This document shows, piece after piece, positions 12,561-23,200 of a stretch of DNA of 64,000 nt. Below the pieces are notes generated by a model. That model worked only from the letters and a program-made list of their open reading frames with translations. It was not told the DNA's origin and ran no database searches. Position 1 is the stretch's first letter; every line of letters begins with the position of its first letter. The DNA lies in assembly GCA_910589415.1 (NCBI GenBank), contig OU342634.1:39796723-39860722 (forward strand), written 5' to 3'. Source of the DNA: Malachius bipustulatus. Lineage: Eukaryota > Arthropoda > Insecta > Coleoptera > Melyridae. A program made the position numbers and the translations under genes.

Positions 12561-15500
12561 GTAAGATAGTTTTCAATGAAATATAGATATCAAGATCCTT
12601 TTTGCAGGAAGTAATCAATCAATCGACATTATTATCATTATAACTACAACTACAACACCTAAGTTAAAAAATCATTTCGATAAATATTTTCCAGATTTCC
12701 TATCTAAATATTCATGAACAAAAAAATGTAAATTTTATTTATATTGATTTTACTCTATAGTGGCAAAAATATCACCTCAAATTGTACCAAACAATTATCA
12801 CTTTGAGTTCAAGACAACACAGTCATTGGTAAATTTATAATTTACTCAAATATTGATTATGAACATTAACACTACCATCATGTAAATTGATAGTGACGTC
12901 ATATGAATTCAATTTACCATTAACTTGACACAAATTGAGAAATTTTTCTTGATTATCTGAGATAATCTTAAACCGATCACGTTCGGTATTTACTTGGAAG
13001 TTCTGCGATTTCAAGTGTGTACAAAATGTAGCTACTTGTTTTAAACAATCAAAAATCATGTTTTACACAATTTACACAAGCGATAAAGAGGAACTACAAT
13101 CACGACTCAAGTGGGATGATAAAACTACTTCAGAGCAATTCGCTCTGTTTTTTAACTGAACAGGAATTAAAATAAATTTTCTCCTCTCTTTTACCTACGT
13201 CCTGTATTCTAACTTCATTCTACGTGATTTTGTTATTTTCATGGTATTTTATTATTGATGATTCTTTCATTGATTGGTTCTTTCAAATGTTATTTTCATT
13301 TTTATTAAAGGATTCTTATCGATTTTCAATTCCACTGAATATCGAAAATTTAATTTTGATGATTTTTCAGCTATGGTTTAGTAGAAAAAATATTGAGATG
13401 TTATTTAAGAATCTGCTAAGAAAACTTACAATAATTTTTATGTAAATCACTCATTTTTCTTAACGTTACTTACATCATTGATTGATTCCCCTCTATTCAA
13501 ACGTCTAAGTATCGTGTTTGATCGCCTTTTTTCCAATTATGTCACTTTTATCCTCATGTTGGGCGCCAACTATGACGATCGTTCACTTCCCACACTACCA
13601 TTCTCTGCATGTTAACTGTTACTCCTGTTATTAATCGAAGCTACAAAAATGAAGCAGTGTTTCAGGTGAAAGCACAAACCAACAAAGCTCAAAATTGGAT
13701 ATTATTTTAGCAGGTAGTCAGATGTGGAGACCACTTTTTCAATTCTAGTTGAAAACTTTTCTATAATCGAAAATAGAGAATAATAATTGATTTATCACAC
13801 TTGTGCATTTTGGAGAAACCAAAAATTAAATTGTCAAATCGAAATAACTTTACTTGAAAAAAAGTACAAATTTTCGAACATGTCATTTATGTTTCAATGC
13901 ATCTAAAAAAACTAATGTTGCACTAAGTGGCCCCCTCCGTTTTGGAGACATAGTACCATACTAATTTAAAATGGAAAAAATGCACAAATTTTTAGATTAG
14001 TGAAGTTGGCACCCGTAAGTGAGAATTTTTATAAAATTTAGACATCATCAGTTTGTCCACGTTTGCCCAACAAAGATGTTCGTTTGCCCACCCCTCCAAA
14101 AAAAAGTTACGGCTAAATAATAAAATTTTACATCAGCACCCTCAAGAATAGATTTCCTTAAATCTCAAACGCTCTTCGTTTGTCTACCCTTTGCTCGCAT
14201 TTGTCCAACCAAAATCTCCGTTTGTCCACCCTCCAAAGAAAAGTTACGGCAAAATTAAAAAAAAATTGACAACAGCACTAAATGCGAATTTTCCTAGTAA
14301 TTCAACAGTCTGGTCTTGCGTATTCCCGACTGCATTTTCTTCGATAGAGGCACTCTAATGCTTATTAGGTGTCATTAAATATGACTGTTCGTTTATTATT
14401 CTCCTTTATCGGTCCACTATAATGTTCTTTGAGTGGGGGAGGGAAGTACAAACGAAAATTTTAATTGAAAAAACGTTCACAAATCGTTGACAAAAGAATG
14501 TCGTTTGAACTATGTGAAAATTTGCATTTGGGGCTGTTATCAATAATTTAAAATTTGGTCATAGCTTTTTTTTGTACACTATAACTTTTTTTTTTGAAGA
14601 CTGGACAAACGAAAATTTTGGTTGGATAAATGCGGTCTAAATTTAAAAAAAATACATTTAGGGGTGCCAACTTCACTAAGCTCAATTTTTTTAGTAAAAT
14701 TTCACTATCGCCATGAAGAAATCTAGATTGTCGTGATTTTTTTTAATAGTCGGTACGTGTCAACTACCTAAGTGCAATGAGCTAAATTCAAGATTTTTAG
14801 AACTGTAGCTGTCTCCTAAAAAGCGCAACTTTTTCTTCATTTAACCGAGTCTGTATAATCTAACCGTTTTCGATATCAAAAAACTGGTACCATAAAATTT
14901 ATAAGACCCTGTATATAATAAAATATTATATCGCCAATCCAAGGGCATAATTCTGCAGGAAACGAATATTCTGTACGTAGATAGGTACTGTTCCTATAAT
15001 TCTTTCTTCCCTAAAAATTGGTTGCATCTTAAGAATGAAATAGATTAGACCATTATATTCATAACCGAATCTCTTCCAGGTCTCTTAAGGAGGTATTGCA
15101 AGAAAAGTATCGCCAACGATACGCACTTTGAAAAACTAACAAGTTACTGTGGAAAGCCAGTTAATTTCGACATGGGCAGTGAAGAAGACATATTGAAATG
15201 GGATTTCTACAATTCTGTATTTTTCGTCATAACAGTAGTAAGCACAATAGGTAAAATTAACTCTTCAATATTATAATCTCGCATCAATTGAATGAATTAA
15301 TTTACAGGTTACGGAAATTTGGCCCCCACAATTCTAGCCACAAGAATATTTATGATTTTTTACGGATTAATAGGCATTCCGATGAATGGTATAGTTATGG
15401 TAGCGCTGGGAGACTACTTTGGTAAGTCGGTAAGTGGATAATACTCAAATTTAAATCAATAGTAAATGTGAAATTCACCAATTTTTCATTGCCAGGATTC

Positions 15501-18500
15501 ACTACTAATTATTAATGTCTCCAATTTCACTATAGCTGGTTCACATGGTTTTAATTAAATTTCCAAAATTTGATGGGCACGTTTGATAGAAAGAATCAAG
15601 CGGTTACGAAGTGCCCTTTAAGGATCTTACTTGCTGATAAGTCGTATCTTTGTTATAACGCAAAAAAACCTTTATCTTCATTTTTTCACAAGACTATGTT
15701 GGAGATTAGTTTGAATCTTCATATTTAACTCAGTAAATATCGTGTCAAGGGTACTACTAACTTATGGATGCTCAAGGAAACTAGTCTTGCCAATAACAAA
15801 TAAAAAAAAAACCATAACACAATAATTGTTAGAAACTTGAACTAGATTAAAGTACTGGTAGGATGTCGCTCATCTCGCATGACTTTTTTTTAAATACCGA
15901 TTCTTCAAGATACTCTACGAAACAAGAAGAGGGCCGAAAAGTTGTTTTCATTACATACTGCCTTGAATTTCAAAAATCGCGATTTTCGCTTGTCTATAAC
16001 CCACAAAATTATTAAATTAAACACCAGCTGTGAAAAGCCAATCTTATTTTTTGTTCTTAGAATACTTTTTCATATTTCTACTTTGTTAAGTTTCCTAGCT
16101 TGACAAGAATTTTGACTGAATTTTCAACATTTCAGTTCCTGAAACTTTATAGAAGATGGAAGACTACAAACATGAACACGGATACTACCAAACTTGGACT
16201 GATAAGCCAGGTTGTCTTGTATTCCATACCAGGATTTACCTTTTTCATTATTTTACCATCAGTGATAATGGTATTTTTCGAAGGTTGGACCTACGACATG
16301 GCTGTGTATTATTCTTTCGTCAGTTTGACAACAATTGGTTTTGGTGATATTGTTGCAAGTAAGTTAAATCCTATTTATACAATATGCGAGATCTCTTTTT
16401 GTCTTTGCCATTTCTGAGCGGTTTCTCTTGGGAAAACTTTTAGTTTGGATATGGAAACGGAATCCGCACAAACCTATTCCAAAAGCAAGGGTGGTAAATA
16501 TAATTTAATTCCTGAGAAACCTTTTTAATTGCCACCTGAAGTCCAAGTACGTTAAAAATTCCAAACATTGTTTGTAAGGATTATAAAATTGATGAAGCCC
16601 GGAAAAAACCTCACGTCAATTACTTAATTAAACACCTTAGAAGGTGTACATGGTCAAAACAAAAAGTTAATTTTGAGTTCCGGTCAAGACTTTAAAATTG
16701 ATCTTCATCTCAATGTATCATTCTTAGATGATACAATTTCGACTTACGTTTAATAAAGCATACCTACGTGACATTAATCACTGTTTTTTATATCACTACA
16801 TAGAAATGCCAGGTAGGTAATAATAAAATTTCCGTTTTCCAGGTTCAGGAAACGTAGGAGAAGTGGATGCTTTCTACTTCTATCTATACAAGATCTTCCT
16901 CCTGATATGGATCATAGGAGGATTAGGTTACGTCGTTATGATCTTAGGTTTTATAACTCAAGGCATGCGCAGTAAAAAAATAAGAGAACTAGAGAAATCA
17001 ATCACCGATAAACTAAAAATGAGTCCCAATAAAATCAGAAACGAACTTAAACTCTTGGTAAATGAGATATTCATAAACAAAGTGAAAACCATGTACAAAC
17101 AAGAACTCGAGTTCATTCCAACTGCAATTCAATGCACTCAAAGCTGTCCGGATTTAACCCTTTACCGATCTGACAGCTACCAGAACTCACCCATCATGGC
17201 AAGAAAGAGAGCCATGTCGGAGTCTGCTAAAGACGAAATCGAAGAAATAGAACCAGACGTAGATACGGCAGCTATGGAAGAAGACGACGGTTATGATCCA
17301 GCACTTGCTTTGATGCAACAAAAAGATCTCCTTCTGAAGGTTGTTGACGCCCTTAGTTACAATTACAGTGAATCGGAATCAGAAGATGGTTCAGATGACG
17401 GCGGTGTTGATCTCTTCTCTGACAAAGAAATACTTGCAAGTGAAGAGAAAGATAAATCGAAAGAAAGAAGGAAATCGTTATGGCCTCGTCCTGATCGCGA
17501 TAAGAGAAGAGCGAAGAGTGAAGTCAAGTCTCCTGAACTAGATAAAATTGAACATGATGACGACGAGGAACCTGGAGATAATACTTGGTACGGTCAGGCC
17601 GCAAAAGATTTAGGAAAGCGAATAAGATCACTTTCGATTGCGCCTACCAGCGATGCAGCTCAACCAAACATCTTATCTAGACTGAAAAATAAATTCATTC
17701 ACGCACCAAAAGAAAGTGTGTTTGAAGAAGATGTTGAAAAGCAAGATATGAATGAATCTGATGACATGTTTATAGAACACGATTCGAACGAAGACAAATT
17801 AAAACCTTCCCTTCTACCAGATCCTTTAGATTTCATTCACAAGAATGACAAAATTCTCCCTACCTTCGATTTCGCACCACAAAAAGCAGAGAGAAGGCGT
17901 GGAAGTGTATTCACCTCAACCGTTGACGATTTTAAGCCACCACCCAAGCGATCTAGAGCTCTATCAGTAGCACCAACAGTCTCTTTCCTAGAAGAGGCCA
18001 AAACATTAGGCCCCACTGAACCGAAAGATTCATTTGAGGAAACCAAAAAGCGACTCAAAGGCTTAGCAGAATCGAAGCCGGATACTAGTAAAAAGAAGTT
18101 ACCAACAAGTCTCTTCGATCAACCAGAATCTACCTTTGGTATGCGACAGAGAAAACAAAGCATTGCAGCCGCCCCACCAGCAGGTGGTCATTCCAGACGA
18201 AGGCAATCCACAGTAACAGAAGTCTTGGCTGATACCTCAATTGGAGACTTCATAGCGGCCTTATCGGTATTGGCAGAAGATGACGAAGGGCCCAGTGCTC
18301 CTCCTGAAATACATCTACCGTCCAGACCGTTACCTCAGGCTAAAACCAGAAGACCACCTATCAAACCGTCGCAGCAAAGGAGATCCTCTTTGATGCCAGG
18401 ATTTGATGCTGGAAGGGGAAGGAGGATGTCGTTAAGTCCTGGAGGGGGAGCTCCGCCTTTAAGTCTACTATCAAGTGGTCCTGGAGGTAGAAAATCGGCG

Positions 18501-18563
18501 GGATCTAGACTGTTATCTCCTTTGGATGAACTAAAACAGAAACATAGAGGTATAGAAGAGTGA
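12419..18563 (+). CDS. Ork1: Two-pore-domain potassium channel, Ork1-like (5 exons, 792 aa)
   Basis: Predicted plasma-membrane leak K+ channel that sets resting potential. Joined exons 12419-12560, 15080-15250, 15308-15429, 16136-16358 and 16843-18563 keep one frame, all with GT donors and AG acceptors. TM1 is at about residues 6-27, the first pore signature TIGYG at 103-107, TM2 and TM3 flank residue 146, the second pore signature TIGFG is at 211-215, and TM4 is at about 230-258. This is the 4TM/2P layout. The tail (about 265-792) is acidic and Ser-rich. It includes SCPDLTLYR (320-328), which together with the QGMRSKKI segment matches my memory of Drosophila Ork1. That protein also has a very long tail. 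An in-frame TAA directly precedes the ATG, fixing the start. Several R-R-x-S sites suggest kinase control. The orthology call is by remembered similarity. Confidence 0.93.
12561..15079 (+). other. Channel intron 1 (2.5 kb), with dispersed repeat and a small antisense frame
   Basis: Contains a minus-strand frame of 74 codons at 12835-13059 of unknown status and a dispersed repeat at about 13975-14720. No additional channel exon was recognised, and the flanking exons join in phase without one. Confidence 0.8.
13975..14720. repeat. Dispersed repeat copy A (uninterrupted)
   Basis: Shares ordered words with 36895-38560: GTTGGCACCC-type start, GTTTGTCCACGTTTG, AAAAAGTTACGGC, CTTATTAGGTGTCAT, ATTCTCCTTTATC and CCACTATA, then ACAAACGAAAA-type sequence. 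Copy A lacks the ~1-kb palindromic element that interrupts copy B, so it works as an empty-site reference. The repeat has no recognised coding capacity and is probably a decayed DNA element. Confidence 0.7.
15080..15250 (+). CDS. Ork1: Ork1-like channel exon 2 (cap region and first pore helix)
   Basis: Completes codon 48 and encodes residues 49-104, ending in VVSTI plus the first base of the Gly of TIGYG. It includes the extracellular cap region with a SYCGKPV motif. Its cysteine is in the position that forms the inter-subunit disulfide in some K2P channels (inference). The acceptor is CTCTTCCAG and the donor GGTAAAAT. Confidence 0.92.
15308..15429 (+). CDS. Ork1: Ork1-like channel exon 3 (selectivity filter 1, TM2)
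   Basis: Begins by completing the GYG filter (residues 105-107) and runs through TM2 to GDYFGKS at residue 145. Two donors overlap here (after 15421 and after 15429). Only the second, GTAAGTGG, keeps the frame into exon 4 and gives FGKSFLKLYRRW, which matches the family. Confidence 0.9.
15430..16135 (+). other. Channel intron 3 (706 bp)
   Basis: AT-rich with no recognised exon. It ends in a pyrimidine-rich acceptor, CATTTCAG. Confidence 0.8.
16136..16358 (+). CDS. Ork1: Ork1-like channel exon 4 (TM3 and second pore)
   Basis: Encodes residues 146-219. Starts with the basic TM2-TM3 linker FLKLYRRWKT, then TM3, then the second pore helix with TTIGFGD. GFG in place of GYG in the second filter is normal for this family. 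Donor AGTAAGTT, phase 1. Confidence 0.93.
16359..16842 (+). other. Channel intron 4 (484 bp)
   Basis: AT-rich intron with no recognised exon. The acceptor is TCCGTTTTCCAG. Confidence 0.8.
16843..18563 (+). CDS. Ork1: Ork1-like channel exon 5 (TM4 and long regulatory tail)
   Basis: Encodes residues 220-792. TM4 (about 230-258) is followed by QGMRSKKIRELEKS, a conserved juxtamembrane helix. The tail has acidic blocks (around 344-372 and 393-413), two copies of an R-x-L-S-(I/V)-A-P-T motif (481-488 and 591-598), and R-R-x-S or similar serines near 431, 574, 659, 675, 734 and 749. The last ~60 residues are Gly/Pro/Ser-rich. Splicing the tail as one exon is consistent with the uninterrupted frame to the TGA at 18561-18563. 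Confidence 0.93.
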
Positions 18564-18691
18564 ATGGATTGTAATTTATCGATTCAAGACTTGGGTTAGA
18601 AAGAGGGTGTCAAATTTCAAATGTGCGATTGTAAATGGTATCAAATTGAACCTAAAGTCATTATCCTAATGGGCTAATGTTTAAACAATTA

Positions 18692-18720
18692 AATAAATTT
18701 TTATATTATTTTTAATAAAA
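18692..18720 (+). terminator. Poly(A) signals of the channel gene
   Basis: AATAAA occurs at 18692-18697 and again at 18715-18720, about 130-150 bases after the stop codon. They are in the expected place for the 3' end of the channel mRNA. The actual cleavage site is not visible. Confidence 0.6.
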
Positions 18721-20020
18721 ATCTGAAAGCGGATTAAACTAACTTTTTTATCACAGATAATCATTTTATGGAACTTTTTAGATATTAGGAATAATTCGTG
18801 TTCATTTGATTCCCTTATACCATTCTTCTGCTTTGAATTGGCGAGTAGGAATTTAAAAAAAAATCCTTTACGATGTAAAATATCAAGTTGGGCACACTGT
18901 GTTGTTACCCTATCTAGTTACTTTTAGCTTAGAGAGAAGTGACGACATAAACATGGGTAGTGAGTTTTGATTTTGTCACAAAACTCTCGTTATTTCTATA
19001 AATATTTAACAAATCGTATTTCTTGTTTTGAATGAATTGATTAGATGTGATTTAAACCTCTATAATGTTTCAGAAAAGTATAGTAGGGTCTCTTCCAGGT
19101 TTTAATTATTACAACCGAGATCAATTAATCGTAATCCAAGATTCGATAGCCAGTTTAAATAATATTTCATTAATGTTTACGGATAGTTTTACTGAAATTT
19201 TTCTATTAATGCCTGCATCAGGTTTTTTGATTTTGTGATATTATATAGTAGTGTTATTAGTATTAAAACATTGTACATATACTAAATATATTATTTTATT
19301 TATTAAATGCAATTTTATTTGTATATTTTTTAAGAAGTTTTCATCATAATCAATAATAAAACACAACACTTAATATAAAATAAATACATAATTATGGTGG
19401 TCTGTCTTATTTAAAAACGAGTAAGTTGGACTTTAAATAAAGCAGCAGAATGTATAAATAATACTTCAAGAAATCATGATGTTATCACATTATTCAAGTC
19501 AAACTTACTTTTTGTCAAAATACCGACCTTCTTAAGATACCTAACAGTTACTCATAGGAATACCAATGTGCAAATAAATAAATTTACAGCTAAAATAGAT
19601 AATAGTAAAAAACATCTTTTTACATGTACTTTCAATACTCAGGCACTAGATTTTTTTATAAATAGACATTTCATATTTCTGAGTAGTACAGAAATAAATT
19701 TTTTGACAAAATCAAAATCGAAAAGTAGCAGTTACCAAACATTCTAATTAGACGTACATTTGTCAATCAAATGCGTCAAAGAATTATAATCAAAACTGTT
19801 GAATTATTCTCCAATACAAATAATAAATAATGAAGATTCAACTATTTTTGTTCAAGAAAAAACAAGGAAGAATCATAAAATTAGCATAAATAATATTTTA
19901 ACAACCATAATATTTTGGAAAGACTAGCATATTAATATAATAAAACTTTTTGTACAACAGAAAGAAAAATTCACTTTTCTTTTTAATTCTGAAAATACTA
20001 TAATAGTTTCACTTTCAGTC
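18721..20020. other. Intergenic space between convergent genes
   Basis: Very AT-rich, with no supported gene. It holds the 3' UTRs of both flanking genes. For the kinase on the minus strand, an ATTAAA variant is present about 35 bases past the stop, and AATAAA complements cluster near 19290-19320. Confidence 0.55.
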
Positions 20021-20299
20021 TCAAGTAGTGTGTTCCAAAATATTTTCATTCATTTCTGGCGGATCCTGTAAGGCCAACGGTGGGGAAATTGTAATAGGCT
20101 GTAGCTCCAGCATAGTCTTGAAAATAGATATCAAATTATTGACACCAATCATGTAACCATCTTCATGGTTGCCAACTTTCCACTTTGAATTGTGTGAAAT
20201 TTTTACATCATCAGGTAGAAGAATGGTTTTCGCAAAATCTATCAACCATACATTCGCATTGTGTCTATCGTGGACAAACAACAACGAACTCCCAATTAC
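20021..20299 (-). CDS. IP3K: IP3K exon 7 (C-terminal catalytic lobe)
   Basis: Residues 415-506, starting [20 protein letters not shown]. It contains the SSLL and IDF motifs that bind ATP-Mg and the inositol phosphate in this family. Most animal homologues I recall read IDFGKT here; this one reads IDFAKT. Ends in a TAG-type stop region at 20021 after NENILEHTT. The acceptor is TTTTTTAG. Confidence 0.92.
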   Translation of the reverse strand, partial: VIGSSLLFVHDRHNANVWLIDFAKTILLPDDVKISHNSKWKVGNHEDGYMIGVNNLISIFKTMLELQPITISPPLALQDPPEMNENILEHTT

Positions 20300-23200
20300 C
20301 TAAAAAATTTCAAACTAATTACCGCTCATTTTTATTAAAGTTCCCTGAATCTTACCTCATGTGTGTTGAAGAACTGTGACGACTCGAGAGTCGATTTGAT
20401 TGCTTTTAACCTTTGAATGTACTTAGGCTGTAAAAAAAGACGTCATAAGTATGCATTCAGGAATATGTTAATTAAAAAAAAAACTTACCACAGCATGAGG
20501 GAACCCCTCTGTGAAGTCTATAAAAGCATTCATTACATCATCCTTAGACCTTGTAGTCTTGAAATCCTTACTAGACGTTCCATCAGCTTTTCTTATTCCT
20601 TCTATTCTAAATCCTAGAGTGGCAGTTGAAGAAATGGTTTCTCTCCAAACCATATAACGCGGCTTAGTTACACCTTTCAGTCTATGCTCTTCATCTGTTG
20701 GAGCTTGAGAGTCTATCTGGCACATCTTCTCATACATATCCTAAATAATGCAAAATACATAAAATTAATTCATCTGTTCTTCCTCAACTATAACTTGCCC
20801 CCTTTTTATTTTCAACCCAAGCAAATGTGTAGTCCCTTCTAAGGAAGCTACTCATCTCGACATCAAATTTCTGACCACTCGGTATGAACAAACTGGAAAA
20901 TCTCGATTATGCAATAATTGTAATATAATAAATCAAAAGGGTAATTTTTCCCTCCTTATGACAGGGAAATAATTAAAAGGACCAAATGATCAGTGATGAA
21001 TAAAGGGAGACTTTAAATAAAATATTCACTGCCCCTACCTCAGCAAAAATGTTGCAACAAATCAAGAAATAACTGTGAAAACGCTCTTAGGTGTGAAAGG
21101 GGAAGAATCAGACTGGAGATGAGCAATTAGGTAACATACCACCTACCAGGGGGTGGTAAGATAAGAGGTCTCGAAGCAGATGGATATAGGATTGAAGACA
21201 AAGTCCCAGGGACTGGAGGGGAACACTTAGACCAGGTGAGTCGAGAATCAAGCGCGAAGAAGCAAGATCCTTAAACAAGCTCTTGATTTTCCTCGGCTGC
21301 TGTGGCCGATTTTTCACGACTTCTCCCATGGGGACGGAGCCTTGCATTTATAATTTATTCGCGGATTTGTTTTTTCCCACCCGGACTCTTTAATAGAAAT
21401 TCTGCTTTGGTTCTATCAAGCATCTACCAAGCACTTCTGGCTCCTTTTTGTCTCATGAGGTGCTGCACGCGCTCTGAGATTGTGACAATAAAGATACATG
21501 GGCCTCTTCAGTCAACTGATTACCTTACTGAAGCATGCGACTATTGCTGTGCGCGCTGAGATGGAGGGAGATGCATCACTGAATTGTAGCTGTCTTCTGA
21601 CCAGAAAGCTATCAGATCGTTGTGTATAAGATAATAGAAATATGTGAAATGACATGCGGTTGCTGCTGTGCGCGCTAAGATTGGAGGGAGACCCATCACT
21701 GACTTGTAGCTGTCTTCTGACCAGAAAACTACACAGCTCGTTGTTTGTCAGAGAGAAAAAAACAAATAAAATGGCAGAGCCTTGAGGAACACCTATCTTG
21801 GCAAGAAATGCGTATGAAGATTTAGCATTCCCAATCAACACAACTACAGGGAAGATTTTATATTCAATGACAATATTCGCATAAGTTGACCACATGAAAT
21901 AACTAAAAATTCCCAGCACAATACAAAAATAACCAACATAAAGTATGCCCGTGATCTGAGGAATAACTACCAAAATTCACGGAGATTTCTACAGCTTTAG
22001 AGAAAATAGACACAAGATCAATGAAATGGTCATTGAATAGATTAATTCCAAAGAGAATTTCTATGACTTGAAGAAAACTCAATGCATTTGGATAGGGGCG
22101 AACGGGTAGGATGGGGGCGAGTAGTATAGGACCACATTTCCTGACAATATACCTAGTTCAGTGGTACCAGAAGTATTTAAAGTGCTCAGGATTACGAGGC
22201 TGTCTATATGATTAAGAGTAGGAGGAAACAAGTGTTGTATTTTGGATATCTCAAATGGTATAATGAGACGTAAAAAGGAGTTCTTCCCATGAAATTTAGG
22301 GAAACTTCGCTTTTTTGACTTCAACAGTTTATGAGGGATAAAAGGGCTTGGAAAATTTTATTACAGCTACAACCGGTGGTGCAAATTTGATCCAGGTTAA
22401 CGTTGGAGTGAAAATGATCGAATCATCTTGATCAGGTATCCATTTTTCGGGATTACATTTTACGGGAAGGTTTTTTTGTTGATGTTGTCATCTGATGCTT
22501 GTAGCTTCAAGAATACACGAGTGGTGGATGCAAATTTATGAAAAAAAAAACAGTAAAAGGCGAAAGTATATAAAAAAAGTGACTTAAGAGAGTTTCCAGA
22601 ACTGTGCTTATCTGAAATGCTTGTGAGGATTTTGATAATTTGATAAAATTTGAGCTTAAATGAGCTCAGACTACTCGTAGATATTTTTTTAAATGTAATT
22701 TAAACTTTCATTACCTTGCGTAATTTTGGCTTCTCCTTGGCCTTCGCAAGTTCTTCTTCTAAATAGGTCCTCACGCCTATTTTACAATCCATGACACAGG
22801 GTGAAACGAAATCGCCCAACAAGTCCTGCAGTTGGATATAGGAACATTCACCATCGTCGCTAGCTACTAAGCCTTTGTATTCAGGTACATAGGGTTTCAA
22901 GGAGTCGCCCATTAAAACCTAAAATAAACACAATTACTTTTTTTGGTATAACAGGGTTAATTTTTCTTAGCTTGTAATAATTTAACACATCACCATCACT
23001 ATGTTGCCATTTATTAAATTTATTCGTTATTGAATTTGTTGTTTACTTTTTTCTGATTTATGCAATCGAAAGATATCTCGATATTCATTTTGTGAGTAGG
23101 GTTCGTTTTTAACCTTTACATATATTTGTGTGAATATGTAAATGAATAAATAAAAGGATGAATAAATAAATAACAACTGATTGCTTTGGTGTATTTGCTT

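Larger units (their letters stand above)
20741..22714 (-). other. IP3K intron 4 (2.0 kb)
   Basis: Carries a ~119-bp duplication (21530-21767) and a degenerate reverse-transcriptase-like stretch on the minus strand (21745-21975). No further kinase exon is missing, because exons 4 and 5 join as KPKLRK-DMYEKM. Confidence 0.8.
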
